Assembly (NCBI RefSeq): GCF_000165425.1 | Contig: NW_001798972.1 | Location: 187,368-251,367, forward strand | Length of the DNA: 64,000 bases | Direction of reading: 5' to 3' | From: Paramecium tetraurelia | Taxonomy: Eukaryota > Ciliophora > Oligohymenophorea > Peniculida > Parameciidae | In this document: piece after piece, positions 39,822 through 51,145 of the stretch | Position numbering within the stretch: the stretch's first letter is position 1 | Layout of the letters: every line of letters begins with the position of its first letter | The notes under the pieces: generated by a model | Told to the model about the DNA's origin: nothing | Database searches by the model: none | Seen by the model: the letters and a program-made list of their open reading frames with translations, nothing else | Program-made: the position numbers and the translations under genes

Positions 39822-40007
39822 TCAATTTGTCAATATTTTTATAATAATTAATTGAGATTAACAAACACTCTTTGGAACCTTAAAAACAACATAAAGGATG
39901 AAATATGGCATTCTGCTTTTTTGAACAGATGCAAATATTAATTATTCATAATAAATTACATTTTTAAGTCTAATTTCCTATTAAATATAATTTGGTGCTC
40001 TACTCAT
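39822..40007 (-). CDS. Possible tiny protein
   Basis: Intronless 61-residue frame starting MSRAPNYIQQEIRLKN with a hydrophobic middle (PYFILYVVF). The N-terminal composition looks like real coding sequence, but the length is close to what chance gives with only TGA as stop. An intron in the middle is also possible. Lies between the HTH gene and the right inverted-repeat arm. Confidence 0.35.
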
Positions 40008-40189
40008 TTTTAAATTTATGATAATTCTAACCTAAATGAATAAAGTACTATCAAAGTCTTAAACAAATTGAAGTTATGAAAATTAACAAATAATAAAATT
40101 GAAATCACTCATTATTAATTATTTAATGTATGATTATTAATAATTAAATAACAAAAAATTGTTAAGAATATTAATAGATATTTATATTA

Positions 40190-40528
40190 ATATATATAAA
40201 TAATATAGAAATAATAAAATGTCTAAATAATCAAAAGATTAGTAGAAATTAGGAAAGTTTTATACATTTGAGGTGACAGCAGAGAAATTATAAACAGTAT
40301 AATAAAAAGCAAGATCAATGTATTTTAAACATTTTAGAAATGCATTCATTTTTGGATTTTGCATTGAATTTATGATAATCAAATCAAGAATTTGTAAATT
40401 CCATTTATTTATATATATAAAGATGAAAATATTGTTAGAAAAAGTACACAAAGAAGATTAGAATCAAAAAAAAAAGAAAATGATAATCTAAATCTAACCA
40501 ATAATTATACATTACATAAATGAAACAT
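40190..40528. repeat. Right arm of a 339-bp perfect inverted repeat
   Basis: Reverse complement of 36632-36970, identical over all bases I compared. The two arms are separated by 3,219 bp. The repeat limits coincide with the limits of one small gene plus about 29 bp upstream and 5 bp downstream. Confidence 0.9.
40219..40523 (+). CDS. Small single-pass membrane protein, copy 2 (inside inverted repeat)
   Basis: Identical in sequence to copy 1 at 36637-36941 but on the other strand; ATG 40219-40221, 29-nt intron at 40394-40422, TGA 40521-40523, 91 residues. The two copies point away from each other, with the cyclin and HTH genes between their 5' ends. See copy 1 for the protein. Because upstream identity ends only 29 bp before the ATG, the two copies probably have different promoters and may be expressed differently. 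Confidence 0.65.
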
Positions 40529-40570
40529 AGTTAAGCTTTAATAAATTAACATTTCTTTTAAATTACTTGA

Positions 40571-41150
40571 TCATTATCTTGATATAATATTATCATTTAT
40601 CGAAATTAAAAAGAAATAGAATTGTGATTATGGATAATCTTCAGCAAATTTTAGTCCATCAAATCTTAAAACCACTCCATAATTTAACAAATTTAAATCA
40701 ATTCTTATAAAAGACTAATAATTAATTATATCTCTGTTTTTTATAATTTTCTTTCAATTCATTTTTAATATTGCATATAAATTATTTTAGCTTACCTTAA
40801 GAGTCATATGTTTAAAATATCATTCTTAAAATATATATTCTTTTCAAAATTATAATTCTGGATATTCTAACGATATATATTTGAAGTAAAATGACTAATA
40901 TAATAAAAAGGTTGCTTTGATCAAATTCTATCTTCAAAGTCATAAATAATCAATCTGCTGCAGATATAAATAATGATAAATACAAAACATAATTAAAAAT
41001 ATTGAATATAAGAGAATATCTAAAAATTAATAATTAGACTACAAATTTCTTTTAAACGACATAATTATTTTTTGTGTTATAGCATTGATTTCAAATCTTC
41101 TCTTTAGATCCTTCGACACTCTATAAGATGGTCTTATTCAATACTATTCA
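40571..41150 (-). pseudogene. Possible decayed gene
   Basis: Several short minus-strand stretches look coding but sit in different frames: ECRRIQREDLKSMLQHKKQL near 41,090, SNLFYYISHFTSNIYRQN near 40,900, and YGVVLRFDGLKFAEDYPQSQ near 40,640. I could not join them with introns of normal size, except with a 45-nt one. Either an intron-rich gene I cannot resolve or a decayed copy. The region 41,150-41,454 shows nothing. Confidence 0.3.
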
Positions 41151-41454
41151 AACCTTAAAGTGCTAAAGATAATAATAATAATTTATAAGAGTTAAATCTA
41201 TTTTAAGGATATCAAGTAACAAAGGATTTGATATCAGAACACTGAATTATTTATTACAGTTAACAATAGAAATATATATAATAGTTATGAGAAACATTCT
41301 CATAAAATGGGAAGATTCTTATGTTTTTTGAATTAGAGAATGTTAATAAATTTTTAATGAATGAACTTGTATTAAATACTGAAATTTATTCAAGAAATTA
41401 AGATGAGAATAATATAAAAAATGATAATAAATGCGTTAATAAATTAAATACAAA

Positions 41455-41965
41455 TCATAAAATTAACTGTTCGCTGAGCAGAAAGGCTGGCACTCTTTAT
41501 TTTTTTTAAACAAGATCTCTAAATTATTATGATAATTTACTCTAAGAATAATTTTAACACTCCACTAGACTTATTCATTTCTAAAAATATTTTGGTCTTG
41601 TCATATTTTTATTATTTTTAGATTTGATTTTTATCTGGTCTAGAAAACGGGTCTTAATGAATTGATAGAGGTCTATTTAAATTATGATAGAGAAATAAAG
41701 GATCTTCCTTCATTTAAGCATAATTTGATCTTATTTCATCATGAAAGTTTTTCTATTCCTTTTATTCCATGAATCGTTTCTCATATGGTATATACCAATG
41801 GTTATAAAATTTTGGTTTTGGGGAAGGCGATACATGTTCCGAATATCTGGAAGTCTTATTATTTTCAATTAATTTTGGTAAGGATTTAAAATTATTTGTT
41901 CTCGAACTCTGTGCTTCTTTCATGTGAATACTCTTTGCTCTTGGTTATAATTTCTGTTATATCAT
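41455..41965 (-). CDS. Unknown small basic protein
   Basis: One 22-nt intron gives 162 residues in frame. Polar and basic, with a Pro/aromatic-rich middle (SEHVSPSPKPKFYNHWYIPY) and a short helical end (GVLKLFLEDLVQKKQRV). No signal peptide, membrane helix or known motif. It follows the single-TM protein gene on the same strand, 72 bp downstream of its stop. The composition resembles small axoneme-associated proteins of ciliates, but this is only an impression. Confidence 0.5.
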
Positions 41966-42037
41966 TAATAACAAAGTTTAGAAAGTTAATATAATAATTA
42001 AATGAATTAATTTAACTTTTCAAGTAAATTAACTTAG

Positions 42038-42954
42038 TCAAACAATTTTAGTTCCTCTTGCTGTCTATTATTATAGTGTCTATAACTATTCTTCAGCTTG
42101 TTTCAAATTCATCTTTAGTGTTTCATTTTCTTTTAATAAATTTTCAAACTATAATTAAGCAGTCACCGTGGCTTTGGTAGCAAAATAAGTTGAAATTGAT
42201 TTCGGAATAGAATAAGCGATTCCAAGGACAAATAATCCCATAAGGATATATTTAAAAGACACTTACCCTATAATTTTGGCTTTTTATAAAACATTTTTAT
42301 AAATGAATGCAAAACTCGCTTTCTAAGCATCTTTAAATTTGGAGAACTTTTGTTTCTATTCATCGAAATTTTATGAATATTAATTATTCAGATCAGATGC
42401 ATCTTATTAAAACTTATTGGTGTATTTATTCCAAAATTGATAAGTCCATCTATCTTATTTGGATTGGGTTTAGTTTTATTGCTATTATTTATATTAATTA
42501 GTATAATTGGTTGATGAATAGTTAGTTTATTATTTTTTATATGATGACTAGTTTTCAGATGATGTTTTCCAAAAAGCATTGTTTTTTAGTTTATTTAAAG
42601 AACTCTGTAGTTTAAGATTATATTGTTGCAATGTTTCCTTGGGGAAGGTTTTTTACAATTGATTAATATATAATTCTAGGAATCAATTTAAGAATTTACC
42701 TTTTTCCTTTTTAGCAAATCCTTTGAGTTTTTTGAAAGGATCACTTACGTAGACATCCTTTAGAACTAAGGTTTAGATTGATTATTACTATTCGAATATT
42801 CTTTGAAATTAGACAAATGATCAAAAGTAGGTTTGGTTGGATCTTTAGCATTATTCATTTGATTGATGTGCATCTTTTCACTTTTTAATTATTGCGTCAC
42901 TTTATTTGCAGAGACTTTAGCTTGATTAACAATTTATAAAATTTTTTAGAGCAT
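42038..42954 (-). CDS. Unknown single-membrane-helix protein with coiled-coil ends
   Basis: Two introns (23 and 24 nt) give 289 residues with a consistent frame. N-terminal helical part (MLQKILQIVNQAKVSANKVT, then ILKDVYVSDPFKKLKGFAKK), a Gln/Tyr/Asn-rich stretch, an amphipathic region (NFDEQKQKFSKFKDAQKAS), one membrane helix (YILMGLFVLGIAYSI) near residue 225, and a C-terminal coiled coil (LQFENLLKENETLKMNLKQ). Could be a mitochondrial or ER membrane tether; no family recognised. TAG/TAA Gln codons are frequent. Lies 50 bp downstream of the kelch gene. Confidence 0.6.
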
Positions 42955-43004
42955 TTAATTTTATTAATGGATTTTAATTTATCTATCATTTATCATCATT
43001 TTTT

Positions 43005-44847
43005 TCATTTTTCTTGTTTGCCTTCAACTATCAGAGTCATATTACGATGAGGTCTTCTTGTACCATCTTTGGGTGAATTTTTATTTGAGTTGGATCCTGA
43101 ACCTTCAGTATTTGCTTTGGGTTCTTATCCAAACCTCATAGCATTTATGAGCATTGTGACTCGTCTAGGCATAGGTAAGAAAGAATGAGAATTTTTAAAG
43201 TTTAATTTTTCAATTTCTTTTTTCCTTTCGTTGGTTTTATCAATAGTTTTTCTTTTTTCTGGAATTTAATGAAAAGACACTCTAATTTTTGAGTTTCTTG
43301 GTTTTTCTTCATTAACTTTATCAGATTAGATTAATTAATGTGAAACATTCGAGTCTAATTCAACTACTAAGATATCACTTTTGACAAACCCATTATAATT
43401 ATATCCGCCAAAAATGAAAATTTTAGTATCGATACAGGAAGAGGAATGGCCACATCTTCCAGGCATTTAAGCTCCTTTTAATTCTAGTTGAATCCAAGAG
43501 GAGTTCTTCACATCGAACAAGTACAAATCATTTAAGAATCCTTCAAAAGTATTGTCGTCATTTTTTCCACCATATACAACGATAGAACTCAAAGCTTCAT
43601 TATAATTCATGGAATGCTGACATCTAGCAACTTTAAATTAATAACAATTTTTTACTAGGACTGATTCCTTTGCACTCAACTTGCTCAATACGAATAGGTT
43701 TTTAATACACATCAATACGAATAAAGGTATCTAAATAATCTCCAAATTTATCTTGACCTCCGAATACATAAATTCCTTAATTTGAAAACTTAAGATCAGG
43801 GTCTTGTCTATAAATATCACAAAATTTATTCTGTGTGACTAAGCAAGATTTATGAAAAGCAATTCCATTGGCATACAAATCAAATGGGTCTACATTCAAT
43901 TGGACCCATTTAGATTGTGGAATGTCATAACAAAGTAAATCTTTCATATAATTACCTCTATTATCTATTCCTCCAAAAATTATTAAATATCTTCCAACTA
44001 TTTCACCAATATGACATTTTCTTGCAGGAATAGTTCCAGGTTATTTGATCAATTTGATATCAAAGGATGCTTTATAAATTGAAATATTGTTTACTCAATG
44101 AGATTGTCTTGACATCACTGGTGCATTCACTAACTAATTTGTGATTAGATTGTTCAACATGAATTTCTCCTCCAAACAGAATCATAAAGTTCTTATAGAT
44201 TCCAGCAGTATGATGAACTCTGTATCCATGAATAGATTTTTCATCTAATTTTTGAGGACCCCACTTATAAAACTCTATTTAAGATAGGACACATTATTAC
44301 ATTTATCAACTATGGCCACACACAAATCTTCCTATTATACTGAACTAGAACCTCCGTACAAATAGAGTTTTCTATCATAAGTGACCATCGAACTTCCATC
44401 TCTTGAACAAGGACCCCAGAAGTTGTAGTCGAAATTATAAGCATAAGCAAATTGCTTTTTAATTTAACTTAATGCCACTTATGACTCGAGTATTCTTTTT
44501 TATAATTGTTAAGCATCAGCATTTCTTTCTTATAATTATTAAGCCCCGCCCAATCTTACTTATTTTCTAAGCAGTTCCAACTTTTGTTAATCTTAATATG
44601 CTAAGGATGGATAGACCTTAATTCCATTAGTTTATGAGTGAATCTTTTTTAATGCTTATTTAACTTGGTTCATTTAGTCTTCCTCATATTGTTTGTATTG
44701 TTTCCTCATTTTATGGAAAGTCTCTCTATTATGAAGCAATTGCAATTTTCGAGATGTATAAGATTTTTATTGATCGACACTTTCCATTTCTACTTCATCC
44801 AAGGATGCCTCTCCAAACAGATATTTACTGTAATTATTCCAAACCAT
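43005..44847 (-). CDS. Kelch-repeat protein
   Basis: An N-terminal coiled coil of about 150 residues (FHKMRKQYKQYEEDQMNQVK and following) leads to six or so kelch blades: SSMVTYDRKLYLYGGSS, HHTAGIYKNFMILFGGE and similar units read down to about 43,380, each with the GG doublet and spaced Tyr/Trp. A basic, Ser/Asn-rich tail follows to the stop at 43005-43007, ending in LIVEGKQEK. A 26-nt intron near 44,300 and several others. Kelch propellers bind proteins; with a coiled coil they often act in cytoskeletal or signalling scaffolds. The start lies 59 bp from the divergent gene at 44907. About 570-590 residues. Confidence 0.82.
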
Positions 44848-44906
44848 TTTTGATTATTACAATGATCGTTTTAATTCTGAAACCGCCCCTTAATTTAGTT
44901 CTCTAA

Positions 44907-46857
44907 ATGAAACAAAGTTTTGAACATCACTATCTGGTTACATTTGAAGCAAGTCGCAATTCTCATTTATTGCCATGGGATAAAACTGATTCAAAGGAAG
45001 TGGACTTAATTTATTGTGAGTCTTTTTATATTTTTCGAATAGAGTTGTTATGTCCATTCTTGTGTTCGTGTGATAAGAAAGAGAATCTACTTTGGGACTG
45101 TAGCTGTCCATTTTTTATTATTATTTATTATGTAAAAATCCTGGGAAACCTTGTGTAAGAATCTCAGAAGTCCCTACCTCCAACATTTCTTAGATATCTA
45201 AAGCCCTTATTGACGAGCTTGGCCAATAAATAGATCAACCTCAAGTGTCTCACGAAATCGCAATTCAAATTTAAGAAATGGTATCCCAAATCGTTTAGAT
45301 GTACATTCAACTAATAAGTTTAGTATAGATATTGAACACCAACATTTGCTTGATGGATTTGAACAGAGTGTCTTGTTATTTGCATAGATTGATTCAGAGG
45401 ATCGAGTCAAGTAGTTTGAAACATTAAATCTCATACAAGAGTTGTATAACAAACTTGCTCTATCGTACTTCTACAATGACGATCTCTTGGATGAAAAGAA
45501 GGTCCAGATCCCTATAAATGATGGCACCTCCACTTGTTCAGATTTCTCTGATGACAATTTTGAAGTTGAAGACTTTGAAGCTCAAGTTGCCCAAGAGCTC
45601 TTTTAATAAATTAAAGGGCAATTGCAGGATCCTGAAATCGAATAGAAATGTTATCAATTCCACTTTACCATCTTTTAGGAGGAATTAAACATTATGGACT
45701 TTTTTAACGATTCCCTCGAATTGCAACTTAAAGAGTATGATGTGATTGTGTTCTTAAATTATTCAGGACTACTTCAAAAGTTGATGAATTATAAATTAGA
45801 TAACCAATTGGAATTCTTTGTAGGCCAATTATATATAATATTAAGCAGAATTAAGAATGATGAAATAGATTAATTGATTGAAACTAACTGTTTTGAACTC
45901 AAATATAGTAGACTCTCACAAAGGAAATTCTTGAGATGCAAGATCCTCTCCAACTTATACACTAAATTAGTCTATGAGAAATTGGATAGATGGAGAAGCA
46001 ATTAAAATATTCAAGAAATACAAGGAGAAAATCTAAAAGATTTGAGAAGTTTCATCGTCTAACACAAGGCTCCGTTGAGTAGATGGGAAGTCAGCATTCT
46101 ATCCATTCAGGATGTTCAACTTAATAATGAGAATATTCTAGACAAATTTCAAAAATTAGTCATTGCTCTTTCACTCCCTTATGATTTATTACTAGAGAAT
46201 TTTACCATATTGGATAAATTGTATGTCAATTTACAATAATTCTAAAAATGGTTTAAATTGAGTTCAATTCCATTCACAGTCTCTGAAATATCTTAGCTAT
46301 TTAAGGAGGTTAGTTAGACTTATGGCTATTACACTAATCAAGGCATCAAAGTGACTCAAAGAGTTGACTTCTATTGGTTTTTAGAAACTGTTTATGCTCT
46401 CAATCAAAACGAATAGCCTATCAAAGAGAAAATAGAAGGTAAAAATGTAAAGTATAATGATGAAATTACTATACGATAATATAATCGACATTTGTAACTT
46501 AAAGTGAACGATTTACAACAACAACTTAACCAAAAAGAAGCACTTATAGATTAATTAAAAAAAGCTTAGCAAGACTAGTAATAGACATCAAGAATGAAAA
46601 CTAAGTCTAATAATGAAATTAAAGAAAAGGATGAGTGTGAATTTAAATTAGAATTATTGCATTAGGCAGAAATAAACTCACTTAAAAATGAAACTTAAAA
46701 TCAGCTTAAAGTAGTTGAACTTAAATGGAAAAATAAAACCAAAGACTTGCTATTTGAATTAGAGAATAAGGATAGATAAATTGATCAATACAGATAACAA
46801 TTGGAAGCTTTAATGAAAGAACTTGAATGGGTTAAAACAGAGAGAAGGACCAAATGA
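44907..46857 (+). CDS. Unknown helical protein with C-terminal coiled coil
   Basis: From ATG 44907 (MKQSFEHHYLVTFEASRNSH) through introns, including one of 31 nt near 45,243, to TGA 46855-46857; length is divisible by three, about 630 residues. The 5' part between 45,020 and 45,180 may hold two more introns. Body is all helical (FEQSVLLFAQIDSEDRVKQF, LQELFQQIKGQ-type segments, ILDKFQKLVIALSLPYDLLL), followed from about residue 490 by a strong coiled coil (LKVNDLQQQLNQKEALIDQL, then ELENKDRQIDQYRQQLEALM). The GC content is higher than in neighbours. The helical array plus coiled coil is formin- or tether-like, but no diagnostic motif is present, so I leave it unnamed. Confidence 0.6.
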
Positions 46858-47000
46858 ATTTTATATTTCACTTCAATATTTATAATCAAAAATATTTAAA
46901 TTAAAAAATCAAATTATTTTCAATTTTTAAGAAATTAGAAATAATAGAGAACTTTACTTTTTTAGTTTTTTTAGAATGATCAGATATTATATTAAAATTG

Positions 47001-50000
47001 TCATAATCTTTGCTTAATAAATTGTTTTAATAATGGTACAGCAACTTTTGGCTCGTTTAATTTCAAATTACCAGATAACTTAGTAGCTAATTGCAATAAA
47101 GTGGGAGGAGCAGATTCTAAAATATATAATGTTAAATTACCTTCATTATAAGTCATACAGAAGCATACAGTCTTAGTACTTTGTCCAGCAGCTGGAGTAT
47201 GGCCTTAGGCAAACTCACCTAAATAATGTGAGAGTTCACATAAAATATCAGCTGCATTGTCTTTATTAACTTCAATTGTTGGTGGACATCTACAAAAATT
47301 AATATTTTAGATACTTGGGTTACGGTAATGGGGCAGGAGGTTCTATAACTTCTTCTTCTGAAGATGGTTAAGATTCTTCCTCTGAAAGTGGTTCAGAATA
47401 TTCTTCTTCAGATTATGATTCTGATTCAACAGGTGGTTCGACTGATTCCTCTTCTTCTTCTTCGTAGAATTCCTCTTCATAATAATATTCTTCTTCTTCA
47501 CTTGCGGGAACAGTTTCTTCTACAGGATCAGGTACTGGTTCATCAATCACTTCCGGTGTTTCCTCTTCAGATACTGAAGGCTCTACTGGGGTAGTTTCCT
47601 CGCTAGGAGGTTCAGATGGAATAACTGGAGACTCTTCTTCAGGTTCAATAGGTACATCCTCTTCAGATGGTTCAGATGGAATAGCAGGTAGAGGTGGTTC
47701 TTTATATTCTTCTTCGGAGGGTTCTTCTGGAACTTGAGGAGGTGGAGGTGGTACTGGATCAGTTGGTTTAGGAGTATATCCCCAATGTTCATCATATTTC
47801 AATTCTCTGTATGAACCATCACAAAGATTGTAGTGGAGATTAAAGATTTTACCGTTGTATGATGGATAATATTAATCTTGTCCAACATATAAGTATTTGT
47901 GTGGAGAAACAAAATGCTTAACATTTTCGAAATGGACTTCGCCTTTTCTAGTAAGGAATTCAACATAACCATAAGCTTTGGAGATGTGTCTGTTGAACCC
48001 AAAGTAAATGAAGTGCCAATGAATCAAGTCCTTTTCATAAGGTACTGCCTACCAATATGTAGGATTTCCGTTTCCATATAAATCTTCGTAGGTATATGTT
48101 GTGAAGGCCAAAACTGAATCTTTTTTTTCATTACCAACAAACAAGGCTAGATCCCTGTCTCCTAAGAATTTAGCATTTTAATTAACTGCAGGGTTATTCA
48201 TAGTCAATCTGAATGCAGAGAACCAAGAATTTGTGGTGGCTTCTTAAACGGTTTGCCATTTGAACCAACCAGAAATGGAATATTCTTGAGCAAAGATTGG
48301 TTCGCTATTTTCAATGACTTTTTTAGAATCGAATTAGGTAGTTTGAGTGTCGAATTCGAATTCATGAAGATTGGAGATTTATCTTTCACATTTTTCTTCT
48401 GGTATAGAGTTACATGCAAATACAAAATCATTAGCTTCTGCTGGTGTTTCAATGAATACGTTTTGTCCAGCATTAGATTAAACTAATGTAAATTAACCTT
48501 AGAAAGATTTAACATCACCTGATAGACCAGCCAATGTGAAATACAATTAAGATGGTTTTTTATGATTTACATTGATCTCATTAACAGATGTTTATCCATT
48601 TTCATTAACAACAGCGACTGCCTTGCCATTACAATATGAGAAATAAACATAAATCCACTGACCTTCAATATCACCTACATTAATAACAGTTGAAGTTGTG
48701 CCGTCATTATCATATGACTAAAATTCAAATCCTGATCTTGTTAAAAATACACTCAATGAATCATCTGTAACTGAACCACTTAACTTCTCAGATTCAGAAA
48801 TTCTAGCAACAAAATACTTCTCATCTTATCTACCATTTGCTAAATAAGTTGGATATGCCTATAACCATCTAGTATAAAATCCAAATCCATAGCAACTCAA
48901 GTCATCCCCTTCCAATTATTTACTAATTAATGGGATTTATTCATCAACTGAAGCTGTATAAACGTTCTCGTTCACTGAATTCAAACATCTTTTTTCAACC
49001 TACTCAACAGGTGGTTCAACAGGAGGTGCTACAATAGGTGGTTCTTCAAATTCCTCAAACTCCTCCTCTTCAACTTCTTCAAAGTATTCTTCAAATTCTT
49101 CTGCTGACTCTTCACGATTTGGATTGACAGGAGGTTCATCAGGAATTTCTGGACTACCTTCTTCTTCTGGATTAAGTTCTTCCTGAGGTGGACTTTATTC
49201 TTCAGGACTTTCTTCATCTGGAGTTCCTGGTTACTCCTCTTCTTCTCCAGGAGGAGGAACAGGTACTTCTTACTCTTCTTCAGGAGGTACTGATTCTTCT
49301 TCAGGGCCCTTTTCATCTGGAACTTCAGGTTTCACTTCTTCTTCTCCAGGGGGAGGTGATGGGACTTCTTATTCTTCTTCAGGAGGAATTGTCTTTTCTT
49401 CTGGACCTTTTTCATCTGGAATTTCTGGTTTCTCCTCATCAGGTGTTGGTGGGGAAGGTGGAACTTGTTATTCTTCAGGAGGAACAGATTCTTCTTCAGG
49501 ACCCTTTTCATCTGGAATTTGGGGTTTTTCCTCTTCTGATGGAGGTGAAACAGGTGGATGGTCTTCTTCAGGAGGAGGAAGTGGTTTCTCTTCGGGCTCA
49601 GAAGGAGGTGCTTATTCTTCTGGAGTCGGTTCATCTGGGACTCCAGGCTCATCTTCGCATGGTGCTGGCTAACCACACCCTTGTTATACAACTTATAAAT
49701 CCTTGATTTTTCCTTTAATTTTAATGACAGTGACTGGATTTGATTAGCATTATTATCTGCAACTATTAAACTATTTGAGAAGGTAAATGCACAATTTCAA
49801 CAAAGTTGCTTCGCATTCATCTGCAGTTTCAGGATTACTCAATCCTTTTAATTTCTATTTGAATTCTGCCAAAATTGGTTCTCCAATCTTACTCTCTGTT
49901 TTTGGTAATTCCAGTTTGTCTATTTATTTCTCAATAGCCTTAAACTTTCTCTTTTCTATTAACTGCTTAATGCTTTCCAATCTATATATATCTCTGTGTA

Positions 50001-50239
50001 ATGAATCTCTATGTTGCACTATATCAGCCCATGCTGCCATTTAAGCAGACACTCTCTCAAACTCATTCTAAGGTGTTGCACAACTCATTGATGTGGTATC
50101 TAACAGTGCTATATCTGATAGCTCCATTGAGAGCAGAGATGTGCTCAAATCTAATTCAACAGAAAGGGCTAAAAATTTATGTTTGATTTATACCACTCCC
50201 CAACACTAATATACATATGACTAATGTCGAACTTCTCAT
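47001..50239 (-). CDS. Secreted protein with LamG-like domain between two Pro/Glu-rich repeat regions
   Basis: Introns of 25 nt at each end give 1,062 residues. The first intron completes a signal peptide (MRSSTLVICILVLGSALSVE). Then: a helical Cys-containing region (about 25-170), a Pro/Glu-rich repeat region with units of 32-33 residues built around PDEKGPEEESVPPEE (about 180-400), and a middle of about 450 residues with the strand pattern of two concanavalin A/LamG-like folds (GQWIYVYFSYCNGKAVAVV, ISGWFKWQTVQEATTNSWFS, DLIHWHFIYFGFNRH, KYLYVGQDQYYPSYNGKIFN). A second Pro/Glu-rich region follows, then a compact C-terminal domain (ADILCELSHYLGEFAQGHTP). Probably extracellular or granule matrix. 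GC-richer than the surroundings. Confidence 0.75.
49190..49620. repeat. Tandem repeat of 96-99 bp encoding Pro/Glu units
   Basis: About four units, each starting on the coding strand with the codons for PDEKGPEE and ending near GEEE..PE, the copies differing at many third positions and by small indels. The pattern lies in the first Pro/Glu-rich region of the secreted protein. Confidence 0.8.
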
Positions 50240-50520
50240 TTTAATTAAAATAATAAAAAAACGGATTTCATTATATACATTCATTTCTCATTCCAGTTCT
50301 TAAATAATTACTAATTTGTTTTGCATTTTAACTTTAATACTTTCATTACTCACAGAGCAATTACACTATTTTTTTGATTTTATAAATTCTCCAACAGAAA
50401 ATGACATTTATCAAGTTGATACAATATCACAATATCTCAAATGTAAATTTTACTATACATTTACCATAAATTTATTCATTGAATGAGATAATATATTTTT
50501 ATTTACATTTTAAATAATAA

Positions 50521-51045
50521 TCAATTTTTTATTTCTCTCATGATATATTTTTTTATTTTTTCTAAATTTTCTTCGTTATCCATTTCTAGTCTTACAATAT
50601 TATTAGAAAATAATAAATATACCAAGTCATATTAAGTTTTAATGTATTAAAAATAAAGTTTGCTCTGAATTATCATTTAGATTTTCTAATTCTGTCTTTG
50701 ACCTTCTGATATATACATCTAATTATACAATCATAAAAGCAATTCTATAATAATTATTGTTATTCAACTTGGTGCACTGATTGTTAAGACTATTTTGCTT
50801 AATCCTTTCTCTATATGTATAATTCAAGGCAATAAGTGAGTTGTTATAAATAATTAATCCTTGAACTGGTAAAAGTGTGTTAATTTAAAAAATTATCGTT
50901 TCATTTAAATATTTAGAAGATTTGTTTTAATTTGATAAATATTTAGATTATTGTTTAACCTCTATTAAATTCTATGGTAATATTCTTTTTCTAAACAAAA
51001 GGTATCGGAATGAAATTATAGCCAAGAAGGGATTTCACCCTTAAA
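50521..51045 (-). pseudogene. Longin-like gene fragment without a start codon
   Basis: A clearly protein-like minus-strand frame reads GEIPSWLQFHSDTFCLEK, LLPVQGLIIYNNSLIALNYT and, after a 25-nt intron (about 50683-50707), FQYIKTQYDLVYLLFSNNIV and DNEENLEKIKKYIMREIKN to TGA 50521-50523. The NN-S-x-x-YRE strand start and closing helices resemble longin/profilin-like trafficking domains (TRAPP, SNARE or adaptor families), but I do not assign one. There is no ATG on the coding strand for some 250 bp upstream, in any frame, and the divergent gene starts at 51146, so the 5' end seems to be missing. A spliced or non-ATG start is the alternative. Confidence 0.45.
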
Positions 51046-51145
51046 GGAAAATTATCAAAATTGTTTTGTATTTTGATTATGATTGATTAAAATATATTGA
51101 GAGCAAATTTAGAAAATAAAGAGTTTTATAATAAAAATAAATTTA

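Noticed and set aside
36632-40528. Complete DNA transposon with TIRs and transposase
   Set aside because: The arms are genes rather than bare TIRs, the enclosed cyclin is unrelated to transposition, and no DDE domain or target-site duplication was seen; kept only as a hypothesis in the findings.
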